From Halieaceae bacterium (GTDB taxonomy: Bacteria > Pseudomonadota > Gammaproteobacteria > Pseudomonadales > Halieaceae), in contig PBLO01000004.1 in NCBI GenBank assembly GCA_002721785.1, positions 387,384-451,383 of the forward strand: DNA of 64,000 bases, read 5' to 3'. Below, piece by piece: positions 38,580 to 49,848 of this stretch; position 1 is the stretch's first letter, and each line of letters starts with the position of its first letter. Below the pieces are notes generated by a model. It saw only the letters and a list, made by a program, of their open reading frames with translations, was not told the DNA's origin and searched no databases. A program made the translations under genes and the position numbers.

Positions 38580-40481
38580 ATGACACCCTCTACCACCTTA
38601 CTCTCCGTGATGACCGCCCTCATCCTCCTTTTGCCAACCGCAGCGCACAGCACCGACGTGCCAGAGCGCGGAGATATTGACGCGGCGTACAAGTGGGATC
38701 TGTCGGATATGTATGTGGACACGGACGCCTGGGAGGCAGATCGCGACCGGTTTATCGCCGCCCTCCCCAACTTGGAGCAATACCGGGGGCAACTCGGTAC
38801 AGATGGCGCCACCCTGCTAGCGGCCATCGAGAGCATTCAGGCGGTTGAGACGATCATTGCCAATCTGTACGTCTACGCGGGGCTTAGAAGCTATGAGGAC
38901 ACCCGGGTGTCCGAAAATGCCGCGCGGTTCTCAGAGGCGCAGGGGCTTTACGCCCGGTATCAGCAGGCGCTGTCATACTTCACTCCTGAGCTACTTGCTA
39001 TCTCTGAAGAAACGCTGGATCAGTTTATCGACGGCACGCCGGCGCTTGCTGTGTACACGCACTACCTCGACGAAACAGCGCGCATGCGGCCTTACACGCT
39101 ATCGGAAGCCGAAGAAAAGCTGCTTGCCATGGCCTCGGATCCGCTCGATAAATTCGACAGCGTGTTTACCGCCATCGACAGCTCGGACCTTCAATTTGGC
39201 ACCGTCGTTGATAGCGACGGCAACGAGATCGAATTGACCAACTCACGATACGGCGCGTTTCTCCACTCAACCGACCGGCGCCTGCGCGAGGATGCGTGGA
39301 AGGGCCTTTTCTCAGCGTATAAAACCCTCAATCACACGCTGGCTGCCAATTACGAAGGTCACGTGAAAAGCCGTGTCTTTTTCGCACAAGCTCGCGGTTT
39401 TGACTCAAGGCTCGAACAGGCAACGTACACCAACGCCATCCCGATCGACGTGTTTAACAATCTGATCGCCACGGCACGCGCCGGCAGCGCGCCGCTGCAG
39501 CGTTACCTGAAACTTCGAAAGAAGCAGCTCGGCGTAGACCTCCTCGAAATTTGGGACATGTACGCACCGATTGTGCCGCCGACCCTGAAGGACATTCCTT
39601 TCGAAGAGGCCAAAAACATTGTGGCCGATGCTCTGACGCCCCTTGGCCAAGAGTACATCGACGTCTATTGGAAGGGGTTCGATGAAGGCTGGGTGGACGC
39701 CATGGCTAACCGCGGAAAGCGCGGTGGGGCCTATAGCTGGGGCACCTACACCTCCAAGCCCTACCTGTCGATGAACTATGAAGGCACGCTCAACAATGTC
39801 TCGACGTTAGCGCATGAATACGGCCACTCGATTCATAGTTACCTTACCCGCAATACTCAGCCGCAGGTCTACGGCGACTACAGAACTTTCATCGCCGAGA
39901 TCGCCTCCATGACCAACGAGGCCATACTGATGCAAAAAATGCTGAGCGAAGCATCAAGCGCCGGCGAGCGCGCCTACTTACTGAGCTCTTATCTGGATGA
40001 GTTCCGCGGCGGCTTTTACCGTCAGGCTTCGTTTGCCGACTTTGAGGCACGCGCCCATGCGAAAGTCGAGGCAGGAGAGGCCTTAACTGCTGATGTGCTA
40101 AACGGGATTTACGCCGACGTGTTCGCGGATTATTACGGTGATGCAGTGCATGCCGACGAGCTCAATCAAATCGAGTGGAGTCGTATCCCTCATTTTTTGC
40201 GGAGCGATAATTTCTACGTTTACCAATACTCCACCTCATTCGTAGCGGCTACTGCGCTTGCCAAAATGATTCTTGAAGAGGGTGAGCCAGCCCGAGAGCG
40301 ATACCTTACGATGCTGAAATCAGGTTCGAATGACTATCCCATCGAGCTTCTCAAAAAGGCAGGCATTGACATGACCTCAGCCGCGCCGATCGAGGCAACG
40401 ATCGAAGTATTTGATGAGTTAGTTGATCAACTCGAGCAGGCGCTAGAGGACATGAACACAGTTGCGGCTTACAGCCATTGA
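38580..40481 (+). CDS. pepF: Oligoendopeptidase F (M3 family), with predicted signal peptide
   Basis: Signal peptide MTPSTTLLSVMTALILLLPTAAHS; STLAHEYGHSIHSYLT (HExxH), M3B-type N-terminal domain. Confidence 0.92.
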   Translation: MTPSTTLLSVMTALILLLPTAAHSTDVPERGDIDAAYKWDLSDMYVDTDAWEADRDRFIAALPNLEQYRGQLGTDGATLLAAIESIQAVETIIANLYVYAGLRSYEDTRVSENAARFSEAQGLYARYQQALSYFTPELLAISEETLDQFIDGTPALAVYTHYLDETARMRPYTLSEAEEKLLAMASDPLDKFDSVFTAIDSSDLQFGTVVDSDGNEIELTNSRYGAFLHSTDRRLREDAWKGLFSAYKTLNHTLAANYEGHVKSRVFFAQARGFDSRLEQATYTNAIPIDVFNNLIATARAGSAPLQRYLKLRKKQLGVDLLEIWDMYAPIVPPTLKDIPFEEAKNIVADALTPLGQEYIDVYWKGFDEGWVDAMANRGKRGGAYSWGTYTSKPYLSMNYEGTLNNVSTLAHEYGHSIHSYLTRNTQPQVYGDYRTFIAEIASMTNEAILMQKMLSEASSAGERAYLLSSYLDEFRGGFYRQASFADFEARAHAKVEAGEALTADVLNGIYADVFADYYGDAVHADELNQIEWSRIPHFLRSDNFYVYQYSTSFVAATALAKMILEEGEPARERYLTMLKSGSNDYPIELLKKAGIDMTSAAPIEATIEVFDELVDQLEQALEDMNTVAAYSH

Positions 40482-40680
40482 CTGAGGGGGCAACACGGAC
40501 CACACAATCCTCTTTGAAGCGTCATTTTGTCGATAAAGACCTGCTTCACGCTGGACTGGCCGGCAATTTGCGAAAAATGACCGCCGCGACTCGAGCGCCT
40601 CGGCAAGCATTCGCGTGAATTTTCGGTATGCTCTTTAGGCTGTTACTCGCCTAAGCAGCCGAAGATCAAGGGTCAAGTAA

Positions 40681-41556
40681 ATGCTTCAACATATACCGCA
40701 CCGCTCGCCTCAAGCAGGCGCAATTACAGCCGGACAGATTGGGCTTATTGTTGTATTGATCGTTGTGATCACGGCAGGTGTATTGCTGCTGACGGGCATT
40801 TGGCCATTCGACAAAGATCCGACACCAGCAACCCAGCCGGCTGCCGAGGTCGAGGTCGAGGTTGTGACACCTGTCGCGGTGGAACCCGCCGCTGAGGCTG
40901 CACCCGAGCCTCAACCAGAACCCCCGGCAGAGCCGCTACCCGAGCCTGATCCGTTGCCGAAGCTTGACGAGAGCGATGATGCGGTCCGTGATGCAATCGC
41001 CGACATCCCCCTGGGTACCGCGGGTCAGCAGTATCTCCTACCCGGCAATATTATCGAGCGCAGCACCAGCGTCGTTTACCTCATGGCTGAGGGGGAAGTG
41101 CCTTATAAACTACTCCCTATCGCCAGACCTAAGGTGGCGTTTCCCATTGCTGATGACGGGCTACAAGTCACCGCAGATCCTGCGGGCTACGCGCGCTACG
41201 ATGCACTCGCCAAGTGGATAGAGAGCCTGGACGTCGACGCCCTCCTCTCAGCCCTCGACTGGCTGCTACCCCTTTTTAGAGAGGCCTGGAGCTTTTATGG
41301 GGAAAGTGAGTCATCTTTTAACCAGACGGTTCTCAACACGCTGGACCTGATCATCTACACGCCCGAAGTCAACGTGTCAGGGGCGCGTTTGTTCCTCAAG
41401 GAAGCGGTATGGCTATACGAGGACCCTGCGATAGAGGGCTTAGCGCCGATACAGAAACAGGTGCTACGGATGGGCCCTGCCAATGCCACCATCATCAAGG
41501 ACAAAGCGGGTGAGGTGCGGTCTCTGTGGGCAGCTCGCCTCACTGTCGAAGGCTGA
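40681..41556 (+). CDS. DUF3014-like protein with single TM segment and Pro/Glu/Ala-rich periplasmic linker
   Basis: TM GLIVVLIVVITAGVLLLTGIWPF, linker AAEVEVEVVTPVAVEPAAEAAPEPQPEPPAEPLPEPDPLPKLDESD, then YDALAKWIESLDVDALLSALDWLLPLFREAW. Confidence 0.75.
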   Translation: MLQHIPHRSPQAGAITAGQIGLIVVLIVVITAGVLLLTGIWPFDKDPTPATQPAAEVEVEVVTPVAVEPAAEAAPEPQPEPPAEPLPEPDPLPKLDESDDAVRDAIADIPLGTAGQQYLLPGNIIERSTSVVYLMAEGEVPYKLLPIARPKVAFPIADDGLQVTADPAGYARYDALAKWIESLDVDALLSALDWLLPLFREAWSFYGESESSFNQTVLNTLDLIIYTPEVNVSGARLFLKEAVWLYEDPAIEGLAPIQKQVLRMGPANATIIKDKAGEVRSLWAARLTVEG

Positions 41557-41592
41557 TATAACAAAGGTTATGGGTGACGCGGCGCGAGCAAC

Positions 41593-42132
41593 CTAGCCCT
41601 CTAGCGGGTCGTCTCCAGGCGGAGCGCCCACATCGTCAGTCTCCACAAGACGTCTACTGATATCAGCCCCGAAGCCCCGGTATTGGAGGAATCGCAGGCG
41701 TTTTGCGCGCTCGCGCTGACGTTCATCCCAGTCACCCTCAATGGGCCTACCCCGGTACTTTTTTTCATAAACCGAGGCTGCTTCAACATCCCAATCAAGG
41801 CCATCGTCAAACGCCTCTAATAGAGAGTCACTGAGGTACTGCTCAACCTTCTGTTGCCGCAAGTCGTTGCGGATTCGGCTCGGCCCGTAACCGCGGCTCG
41901 CGAGCTGTCGTGCTCTGGAGGCAGCGAAGCGCTCATCGCTCAGCAACCCCTCGTCGATGAGTTGTTGCACCACGCTTGCTACGGTTGCATGGTCGCAATC
42001 ACGCTTTCTGAAGCGCTTCGTAAGCTTGGACGTTAACTCCGCTGATCCATGCTCGCGTCTAGCAAGCAGATCCATCCCAGCAAGCCGAAGCTCGCCGGGA
42101 GTCACTGGATCTTTCTTGGCGTAGTCCTCCAT
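41593..42132 (-). CDS. recX: Regulatory protein RecX
   Basis: AGMDLLARREHGSAELTSKLTKRF, LIDEGLLSDERFAASRARQLASRGYGPSRIRNDLRQQKV; adjacent to recA. Confidence 0.93.
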   Translation of the reverse strand: MEDYAKKDPVTPGELRLAGMDLLARREHGSAELTSKLTKRFRKRDCDHATVASVVQQLIDEGLLSDERFAASRARQLASRGYGPSRIRNDLRQQKVEQYLSDSLLEAFDDGLDWDVEAASVYEKKYRGRPIEGDWDERQRERAKRLRFLQYRGFGADISRRLVETDDVGAPPGDDPLEG

Positions 42133-42150
42133 AGAGGCTTTTGATGGGCG

Positions 42151-43227
42151 TTAAGAGGACTCTGCGACGTTACCCAGATCCGCTTCCCCAGCGTCTTCTG
42201 CGGGCGCTTCCGTGACTTCGGTTTCAACCGCCGCCAACGGCAAACCCATCATCTGGTGACGAATTTGATCTTCAATCTCTTTTGCGACCGCTGCGTTTTC
42301 TTCTAAGAATCGTGAGGCGTTGGCCTTGCCCTGGCCGATCTTGTCGCCCTTATAGGCATACCAGGCACCCGACTTATCGATGAGGTTCAGCTTCACGCCC
42401 CAATCGATCACCTCACCCATGTGGTAGATGCCACAGCCGTACATGATCTGGAATTCTGCTTGACGGAACGGCGGGGACACCTTGTTTTTCACTACCTTGA
42501 CGCGGGTTTCGTTACCGACGACTTCGTCGCCCTCTTTGACCGCGCCGATACGGCGGATATCCAGTCGCACGGAGGAGTAAAACTTCAACGCGTTTCCGCC
42601 GGTCGTGGTCTCTGGGCTACCAAACATCACGCCGATCTTCATACGAATCTGGTTAATAAAGATCACCAGACAATTGGTCTGCTTAATCGCGCCCGTCAGC
42701 TTTCGCATCGCCTGACTCAGCAGACGCGCCTGAAGGCCCACGTGGGAATCACCCATCTCACCCTCGATTTCGGCCTTCGGCGTCAGTGCAGCAACTGAAT
42801 CGACAACCAGCACGTCAACGGCGCCAGAGCGGACTAGCATCTCGGCAACTTCTAACGCCTGCTCACCGGTGTCGGGCTGGGACACGATGAGATCATCGAC
42901 TTGTACACCGAGCTTATCGGCGTATTGAGGATCCAGTGCGTGCTCAGCATCAATAAACGCTGCGGTACCGCCCGCCTTTTGGGCTTCTGCAATCACCTGC
43001 AATGTCAGGGTAGTTTTACCCGAGGATTCAGGCCCATAGATTTCGACGATACGACCCTTAGGCAAGCCTCCAATGCCCAGAGCGATATCCAATCCCAGTG
43101 AGCCTGTAGAGATCGACGGAATCGCAACACGCTCCTGATCCCCCATGCGCATGACTGTGCCCTTGCCGAACTGACGCTCGATCTGTGATAAGGCTGCATC
43201 CAGTGCTTTTTGCTTGTTCGGATCCAT
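42151..43227 (-). CDS. recA: Recombinase RecA
   Basis: [76 protein letters not shown]. Confidence 0.99.
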   Translation of the reverse strand: MDPNKQKALDAALSQIERQFGKGTVMRMGDQERVAIPSISTGSLGLDIALGIGGLPKGRIVEIYGPESSGKTTLTLQVIAEAQKAGGTAAFIDAEHALDPQYADKLGVQVDDLIVSQPDTGEQALEVAEMLVRSGAVDVLVVDSVAALTPKAEIEGEMGDSHVGLQARLLSQAMRKLTGAIKQTNCLVIFINQIRMKIGVMFGSPETTTGGNALKFYSSVRLDIRRIGAVKEGDEVVGNETRVKVVKNKVSPPFRQAEFQIMYGCGIYHMGEVIDWGVKLNLIDKSGAWYAYKGDKIGQGKANASRFLEENAAVAKEIEDQIRHQMMGLPLAAVETEVTEAPAEDAGEADLGNVAESS

Positions 43228-43351
43228 GTCTTGCTCCTTTAATGTGGCTGCCAGAGGTGTGTCTGTCAGACCGTCCTATGAAAATCGTCTTTTTGGGCGC
43301 TCAACCCGATTGAGAGGGGTGCCGGCGCCGAATTCGCCACCCGTAAAAATA

Positions 43352-43367
43352 CTGTATATATATTCAG
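43352..43367 (-). promoter_or_regulatory. LexA (SOS) box upstream of recA
   Basis: CTGTATATATATTCAG = CTG-N10-CAG with AT-rich core, in the region preceding recA. Confidence 0.9.
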
Positions 43368-43480
43368 CTTTTTTATCGGGAATTGCAATCCAGTTTAGAG
43401 ATCAATTTCAGCAAAAGTAATGTCGTATCGAGCAACGTGTCGCCTGATGCGACAGGTATCGCTCACCGTACCGAGCCACC

Positions 43481-44248
43481 TTAAAGAAAGGCGTCACCAC
43501 CGTTTGGGCTCAAACACTGGCCCCTGAAGTGACCTGCGGCATCGCTTGCGAGGAAAAGATAGGCGCCCACAATGTCCTCCACCTCCGCAATCCGGCCAGC
43601 AGGAATGTTTTGACGAATACCCTCAAGGATGTCGTCGGGCACATCCGCCAGAATGGGTGTCATCGTCGCACCCGGCGCTACGCAGTTGGCCGTGATCGGG
43701 CGGTCGCCGATCTCGAGTGCGAGACTGCGCGTGAAGGACAGAATTGCGCCCTTGGCCGCGGTGTAGTGGGAGAAACCCGGGGCGCCGATATACGCGAGCT
43801 GTGACGCCGTATTGATAATGCGCCCGCTATTTTGTGCGTACATCACTTTCAACGCAGAGCGCGTGCAAAGAAATGTGCCACGCAGGTGCACCCCCATCAA
43901 TCGGTCGAAGTCGTCAACCTCCAGCGACTCGATCGGGCTGGAGTGAGCAATGCCTGCATTGTTGACCAAGATATCCAGCGGCCCTGATCCGATCTGAGAG
44001 AACATCGCCAATACGTCAGCCTCTTGACTCACATCGGCTTGCACCGCCTGAGCCTTGCCACCCGCCTGAGTGATGGCGGCGACCACCGCTTCGGCCGCCT
44101 CTAGTGTTGACTCATCGGGATAGTTGACCCATACGAATGCGCCGTTGGCGCCGAGCGCTTCTGCCACCGCAGCACCGATCCCCGAGCTCGCCCCTGTCAC
44201 CATGGCCGTTCTATTGTCCAGATCCACAGTCATCGCAGGTGTTGCCAT
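43481..44248 (-). CDS. SDR-family oxidoreductase
   Basis: AMVTGASSGIGAAVAEALG, DILVNNAGIAHS, YTAAKGAILSFTRSLALEI, FRGQCLSPNGGDAFL. Confidence 0.93.
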   Translation of the reverse strand: MATPAMTVDLDNRTAMVTGASSGIGAAVAEALGANGAFVWVNYPDESTLEAAEAVVAAITQAGGKAQAVQADVSQEADVLAMFSQIGSGPLDILVNNAGIAHSSPIESLEVDDFDRLMGVHLRGTFLCTRSALKVMYAQNSGRIINTASQLAYIGAPGFSHYTAAKGAILSFTRSLALEIGDRPITANCVAPGATMTPILADVPDDILEGIRQNIPAGRIAEVEDIVGAYLFLASDAAGHFRGQCLSPNGGDAFL

Positions 44249-44284
44249 GAGCGCTCCTCCCTTAGTCGTACTGATCGCAACGCA

Positions 44285-44605
44285 CTACCACGTCACCCCA
44301 CCGGCCAGAGTCCCGGCCGCCAGCACCAGGCGAGACCACTCAACCGTCTCCCAGATGCCGCAACGCGCATAAGGGTCCCCCTCCAGCCAGGCCTTGGCCT
44401 GCTCGAGATCGTCGGTGCGGTATACCAGCATGCTGCCAACAATGTGCTCCCCCGAGGGATCTTTTAGCGGGCCCGCCATGGCGATGTGATCCACGATGCG
44501 TTCGATGTGCGCCAAATGCCCTGCCATGTGCTCTTTCCGGAGATCGTCCACGTCATCGCCGTCACGGTCCGCGCACTTTACCAGCCATAGATTTTCACGG
44601 GCCAT
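44285..44605 (-). CDS. YciI-like protein
   Basis: MARENLWLVKCADRDGD...RKEHMAGHLAHIERIVDHIAMAGPLKD, YRTDDLEQAKAWLEGDPYARCGIWETVEW. Confidence 0.88.
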   Translation of the reverse strand: MARENLWLVKCADRDGDDVDDLRKEHMAGHLAHIERIVDHIAMAGPLKDPSGEHIVGSMLVYRTDDLEQAKAWLEGDPYARCGIWETVEWSRLVLAAGTLAGGVTW

Positions 44606-44764
44606 GCCAGGCTCCTGCAAACGAGATACATGACCCCATACCTTAAACAGCTTTTTGCTCACCAGCCAGAGGCACTCCGCCTCACCGTCGATCCTGAAAT
44701 GTCCGTACCAATCTCACTCCCAAGCCATTATTATTTTCAGCACAACAAAAAGGAGATGGCAGCG

Positions 44765-46741
44765 ATGATATTTGAGATGGGGAAACGCCTCGTCGCCGGA
44801 GCGGGCATTATCACTCTGGTGACATTGATGGGATGCGAGGCCAAACAGGACGCCGCGTTGCCTGCAGATGTGTCGTCTACTGAGGCCGAGCCCGCGACTC
44901 TGGGCTCGATGGACGAACAGTACGCCTGGGTAGGTGATCTAGGTGATCGTGACGCGCTCCCGGGGAAGCAGCTCTACATCGAAAATTGTGCGGGGTGCCA
45001 CGAAGCGCAGGTCTATAAAGCGCCCCATACCACTTGGCTGGAACTGATGTCGCCGCAGGTGCTGTACCGCTCCATTACCGAGGGCATCATGCAATCGCAA
45101 GCCGCACACCTCTCCGATGGCGATAAACAGCACATCGTTGAATACATCACTCAGATGCGCCTCGGCGATCCGAATGCGGGGCCCGAAGTCGCGTGGTGTG
45201 AAGATGCGGCCTCCGAGTTCACTGAGCTCGATGAGAGCCAACTCTCAGGCTGGGGACACGATACTCGACGATATGTATCTTCGGAGGTCGCAGGATTTGA
45301 CCGCTCACAGATCAGCGACCTGGAATTGAAATGGAGCTTTGGTTTCCCCGCATCGACCCGCGCACGATCGCAACCGACCATCGCGATGGGCGCTGTGTTT
45401 GTCGGCAGTCAGGATGGCACCGTCTATGCATTCGATCTGGAAACAGGCTGCGTGCGCTGGACCTATGCCGCACGCGCCGAGGTCCGAACCGGCATCACGC
45501 TGGGGAAACGCGGGCCAGAGGGCACACCGACCGCGTATTTTGGTGACATCATTGCCAACCTCTATGCGGTCGACGCAAACAGCGGCGAATTGATCTGGCA
45601 GACCAGTCCCGACGAGCACCACAGCGCCACATTGACCGGCACGCCCGCGTTCGCGAACGGTAATCTATATGTGCCGGTTTCATCTCTCGAGGTGGTCACC
45701 GCGGCCAACCCTGATTACGCCTGTTGTACCTTCCGCGGCCACGTCATGGCGGTCGATGGCAATGACGGCAGCATGCTCTGGGACAGCTATGCCATCCCCA
45801 ATGCACCGTCATCGGTGGGTACCACCAGCGTGGGCACCGATATGATGGGGCCTTCTGGGGCGCCCGTTTGGACCAGCCCCACGATCGATGTTGAGAAGAA
45901 CCTCCTCATCTTCGGTACGGGGGAAAACTACTCCTCACCGGCAGACGCCAACAGCGACGCTGTGATCGCCGTTGCACTCGATTCCGGCGAGCGCCTTTGG
46001 TCGAGACAAACCTTTCCAGGTGATGCCTGGAACGTTGCCTGCATGATGGCGGATAACCCCAACTGTCCTGAAGAAGACGGACCGGATTACGATCAAGCCT
46101 CAAGTCCGCTCCTGGTTGATGTTGGCGAAGGCAAAACTGTGGTCGTTGCCGGGCAAAAGGATGGCCGCGTGTTTGCGCTGGACTGGGAGACCGGGCAAAG
46201 CAAACTATGGGAGGTCAAACTGGGGCGCGGCAGTATTCAGGGCGGCGTACATTTTGGCATGGCCGCTGACGGCACCACCGTTTACGTGCCCATCAATGAC
46301 ATGAACGATACCCGCAATGGCGAGTGGCTGGACCCTGAGACAGCGCGCCCAGGTGTCTCAGCGGTCGATGCCGTCACCGGTGAAGTGCTGTGGAGTCACG
46401 TACAAGACAATGTGTGCGGCGAGGGCCGCCCCTTTTGCGACCCGGGCGTATCCGCGGCCATTACGGCAACCGACGGTGCAGTCATTGCAGGGCACCTCGA
46501 TGGCGTGATCCGCATCTATGATGGCCCCACGGGCGATATTATCTGGCGCTACGACACGACAAACCCAGTTGAGGGCACCAACGGCGTCACCGCCAAGGGT
46601 GGTGGGATGAGTGGCTCAGGCCCCGCATTGGGTGCAGGCCACATGGTAATCAACTCGGGATACGGGCTGTATAACCACGAAGCCGGCAACGCGCTGCTCG
46701 TCTTTGCGCCCAAAAGCAGCGGCACCGTGAGCGCGCGATAA
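44765..46741 (+). CDS. PQQ-dependent dehydrogenase with N-terminal cytochrome c domain (polyvinyl-alcohol-dehydrogenase-like), predicted lipoprotein
   Basis: Lipobox-like LVTLMGC; CAGCHEAQ (CxxCH); beta-propeller repeats VFVGSQDGTVYAFDLETGCVRW, VFALDWETGQSKLW; vicinal Cys pair DYACCTF. Start set at ATG after AAGGAG. Confidence 0.85.
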   Translation: MIFEMGKRLVAGAGIITLVTLMGCEAKQDAALPADVSSTEAEPATLGSMDEQYAWVGDLGDRDALPGKQLYIENCAGCHEAQVYKAPHTTWLELMSPQVLYRSITEGIMQSQAAHLSDGDKQHIVEYITQMRLGDPNAGPEVAWCEDAASEFTELDESQLSGWGHDTRRYVSSEVAGFDRSQISDLELKWSFGFPASTRARSQPTIAMGAVFVGSQDGTVYAFDLETGCVRWTYAARAEVRTGITLGKRGPEGTPTAYFGDIIANLYAVDANSGELIWQTSPDEHHSATLTGTPAFANGNLYVPVSSLEVVTAANPDYACCTFRGHVMAVDGNDGSMLWDSYAIPNAPSSVGTTSVGTDMMGPSGAPVWTSPTIDVEKNLLIFGTGENYSSPADANSDAVIAVALDSGERLWSRQTFPGDAWNVACMMADNPNCPEEDGPDYDQASSPLLVDVGEGKTVVVAGQKDGRVFALDWETGQSKLWEVKLGRGSIQGGVHFGMAADGTTVYVPINDMNDTRNGEWLDPETARPGVSAVDAVTGEVLWSHVQDNVCGEGRPFCDPGVSAAITATDGAVIAGHLDGVIRIYDGPTGDIIWRYDTTNPVEGTNGVTAKGGGMSGSGPALGAGHMVINSGYGLYNHEAGNALLVFAPKSSGTVSAR

Positions 46742-46742
46742 C

Positions 46743-47033
46743 TTACTCGCGCTCGTAGTCCAAAGCGAGCACCTCACAGTGCTCGCGTAACACCACGCCA
46801 ACTGCCTGATGGTCCGGATGATTCAGGTAACTCGGCAAATCCTCTGCCGCATTGAGCGTAACGAGCACGCCATGGGTGGCGCCGTTCGCACGGTCGGTGA
46901 CGTTGCGTCCCGCTGAAATCGCCAGCACACCGGGCAAGTGCGTCAGGGCGCGGATAGACGACAGGATGTCTTCCATCTTGTCCTCGCTGACCCCGGCTTT
47001 GGGCGTTAGCCAGACCATGTGCTCAATCGCCAT
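46743..47033 (-). CDS. Dabb (stress-responsive alpha/beta barrel) domain protein
   Basis: MAIEHMVWLTPKAGVSEDKMEDILSSIRALTHLPGVLAISAGRNVTDRANGATHGVLVTLNAAEDLPSYLNHPDHQAV. Confidence 0.85.
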   Translation of the reverse strand: MAIEHMVWLTPKAGVSEDKMEDILSSIRALTHLPGVLAISAGRNVTDRANGATHGVLVTLNAAEDLPSYLNHPDHQAVGVVLREHCEVLALDYERE

Positions 47034-47040
47034 ATCGACC

Positions 47041-49236
47041 TCAGACTAAGTTGAACCCTTGACTTGATAGCGGGAAGCGTCGGACACGGCGCCCCGTCGC
47101 GTCAAATAACGCATTCACCACGGCCGGGGCGATGGGCGTTGTCGCCTGCTCGCCTACCCCTGTCGGCGGCTCATCGCTTGGCAGGATGTGCACCTCAACC
47201 TTTGGCATCTGCGGAAGACGCATCACGGGATAATCATGAAAGTTACTCTGCTGCACTTCGCCATTCACAATATCGATGTTTCCGAAGGCAACGCCGCCCA
47301 AACCGTAAGCAAGACCGCCTTCTACCTGACCTTCGATGCCGAGAGGATTCACTGCGAAACCGCAGTCCACGACGCAGACGACTCTATCAACGGTGAAATC
47401 CCCATTCTCTGCGACAGTGACTTCGACGGCCTGAGCAACAGGTGAAATGTTATAGATGCGGGATGCCACCCCACGTCCCCTTCCCGGCGCGAGCGGCTTG
47501 TCCCAATCGCATTTTTCCTTCAGCACGCGCAACACACGGTTCATCCGCGCGTGGTCTTTAGTGAGACGCAACCGGAGCTCCATGGGGTCGATACCGCCTT
47601 TATGCGCCAACTCATCCAAGAAGCACTCATAGGCAATGCCCGTGTGGGTGTGACCCACTGAGCGCCACTCTTGGGGCACGATCCCTGACTTTGGTGCGTT
47701 ATGGCTCTCCACTCGATGATGTGGAATCTGGTAGGACGTGCCGTAGGGAAACACGCCAAAAGGCTCCTGCAGGCAACCGTCCAAAGAATAGATATCGATA
47801 CCCCGCACCATATAAGTGGGGTCGTGTTTTGTGCCCTGCATCAGAGACTGGCCGACCGCAACCTGATGCCAGGCTTCGGGCATACCGGAATCGTCGACAC
47901 TGCCGCGCAACTTATGGACAAAGAGTGGCCGGTAATGCCCGCTGCGAATATCTTCCTCGCGCGACCAGATGATTTGCACAGGCACGGACTCGCCCATTGC
48001 AGCCTCAACAGCTTCAACCGTGTAGTCCGCGGTCTTGCTGGAACGCCGGCCGAAGCTACCCCCCATCAGTGGCCTATGAATCGTGACATTTTGTTGCGGG
48101 ATCCCCAGAAAACGAGAGATCACCTCCTGATCGTTGGACTGGTACTGCGTACCACTCCAGATTGTGCAGGTATCGCCTTCGACTTGAGCGATGCAATTCA
48201 TAGGCTCCAACGTGGCGTGAGCCAACAGTGGCATTTCGTAGGTCGCCTCAACGACCTCATCCGCCGCATCCAAGACACCCCTCGCGTCACCAATGTCTTC
48301 AGCCAACATACCGGTCGTGTCAGCTAGCGCGCGGTAGTCAGCGTAGAACTGCTCGGTCGAGACCTTTGCATTAGCACCACGATCCCAACTGATCTTCAGT
48401 TTTGCCCTGGCTTTCTGCGCTCGCCAGTAACTATCGGCCAACACTACTACACCCGCTCTGATCGCTTTCGCTTTCACCACACCCGGCATAGCGAGGGCTT
48501 CGGTGGCATCAAAGTCGACGACCGAACCACCGTAAACCGGAGGTCGCGCAATGGCACCGTAGAGCATGCCAGGCAGTTTGATATCAATACCAAACTGGGC
48601 GCTGCCATCGACTTTGCCGGCGCCCTCATAGCGGCGGGCAGGCTTACCCAGAATCTTGAATTCGCTTGGATCCTTCAGAGCCACTGTCTCTGGTGGCTGA
48701 ATATCGAGGCGATGAATGACCTCCAACAATTCGCCGTACGTGGCGCGACGACCCGTGTCAGCGTGTGTCACGGTAGCATCGGCTGTAGTCAGCTCGGCCA
48801 TCGGCACATCCCAATCCCTCGATGCGGCCTCGAGCAACATGGTCCGAGCTTTGGCGCCTGCAGTGCGCATAGGAATAAAGGTGCTGCCGGTGGTGACTGA
48901 TCCCGCAGTCAGGTATTCCCTGAACAAGGGAGAGTAATACTCCGGAGAAGTCGGCGCCGCCTCGAGGGCGATACTGCGATAATCAACGTCAAGTTCTTCC
49001 GCCAACATCATGCTCATCACGGTATAAGCGCCGTTACCAAACTCCGAGTTGTTCGCCAGCATCGTGATGACATTGCTCGGATCGATGCGCACAAAGCTAT
49101 TCATCATCGCACCGCTGCCGCCCGCCAGCGCTTTAGCCGAAAGCCCCAGGGGACACTGCGCAGCGAACAGTAACGCTCCACTCCTTTGCATAAACCGTCT
49201 GCGGCTCATTGGAGCCGCGGTGAGGTGCTCACTCAT
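47041..49236 (-). CDS. Xanthine dehydrogenase-family molybdopterin-binding large subunit (isoquinoline 1-oxidoreductase beta-like)
   Basis: Tat-like [23 protein letters not shown]-type N-terminus, [15 protein letters not shown]-like region, [40 protein letters not shown]. Confidence 0.9.
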   Translation of the reverse strand: MSEHLTAAPMSRRRFMQRSGALLFAAQCPLGLSAKALAGGSGAMMNSFVRIDPSNVITMLANNSEFGNGAYTVMSMMLAEELDVDYRSIALEAAPTSPEYYSPLFREYLTAGSVTTGSTFIPMRTAGAKARTMLLEAASRDWDVPMAELTTADATVTHADTGRRATYGELLEVIHRLDIQPPETVALKDPSEFKILGKPARRYEGAGKVDGSAQFGIDIKLPGMLYGAIARPPVYGGSVVDFDATEALAMPGVVKAKAIRAGVVVLADSYWRAQKARAKLKISWDRGANAKVSTEQFYADYRALADTTGMLAEDIGDARGVLDAADEVVEATYEMPLLAHATLEPMNCIAQVEGDTCTIWSGTQYQSNDQEVISRFLGIPQQNVTIHRPLMGGSFGRRSSKTADYTVEAVEAAMGESVPVQIIWSREEDIRSGHYRPLFVHKLRGSVDDSGMPEAWHQVAVGQSLMQGTKHDPTYMVRGIDIYSLDGCLQEPFGVFPYGTSYQIPHHRVESHNAPKSGIVPQEWRSVGHTHTGIAYECFLDELAHKGGIDPMELRLRLTKDHARMNRVLRVLKEKCDWDKPLAPGRGRGVASRIYNISPVAQAVEVTVAENGDFTVDRVVCVVDCGFAVNPLGIEGQVEGGLAYGLGGVAFGNIDIVNGEVQQSNFHDYPVMRLPQMPKVEVHILPSDEPPTGVGEQATTPIAPAVVNALFDATGRRVRRFPLSSQGFNLV

Positions 49237-49703
49237 GTGTTCTGCTCCTCCGCCATCAACGCTGCCGCGAGGTGTACGGCTTTTCGAATGCGGGGATAGG
49301 TGCCGCAACGGCAGATGTTGCCGGCCATCGCACCATCGATTTCCGCATCATTTGGGGTGGGATTTGACGTGAGCAATGCGGTAGCAGCCATAATCTGTCC
49401 TGATTGGCAGTACCCACACTGCGCAACATCGGTCTCGAGCCAGGCCTGCTGAACGGGAGACAGCCCCTGCTCGCTAGCCTGCCCTTCTATCGTTTGGATG
49501 CGTTTGTCAGCGACTGCGGCGACGGGAGTCACGCAGGAACGGATAGCGCTGCCCTCCACGTGCACCGTGCAAGCACCGCACTGCGCCACGCCGCAACCAT
49601 ACTTGGTGCCGGCGAGACCCAATTCGTCCCGTAACACCCATAGCAAAGGTGTGTCGGCTTCGCTGGTGATCTCCACTTCCTTTCCGTTCACTTCTAGTTT
49701 CAC
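49233..49703 (-). CDS. (2Fe-2S)-binding small subunit (isoquinoline 1-oxidoreductase alpha-like)
   Basis: GTG start after [72 protein letters not shown]. Confidence 0.92.
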   Translation of the reverse strand: MKLEVNGKEVEITSEADTPLLWVLRDELGLAGTKYGCGVAQCGACTVHVEGSAIRSCVTPVAAVADKRIQTIEGQASEQGLSPVQQAWLETDVAQCGYCQSGQIMAATALLTSNPTPNDAEIDGAMAGNICRCGTYPRIRKAVHLAAALMAEEQNT

Positions 49704-49848
49704 GGATTCTCCTTGAGGGATGCGCCTGTACGGACAATATGACACTGCACAAGCGTTTGATAAAGGGTTGAACAGTGCGCCTGCTCACCCAAGAGACGAG
49801 AGTCGGCGGGGGCACACCGGCTCGGTAAGGCCCACGTGCGCCGCGAAC

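Noticed and set aside
40845-40960. GAGGTC tandem repeats and Pro/Glu-rich stretch
   Set aside because: Explained by the low-complexity periplasmic linker of the DUF3014-like protein.
47701-48327. 208-aa plus-strand ORF
   Set aside because: Antisense to the molybdenum hydroxylase large subunit; no motif.
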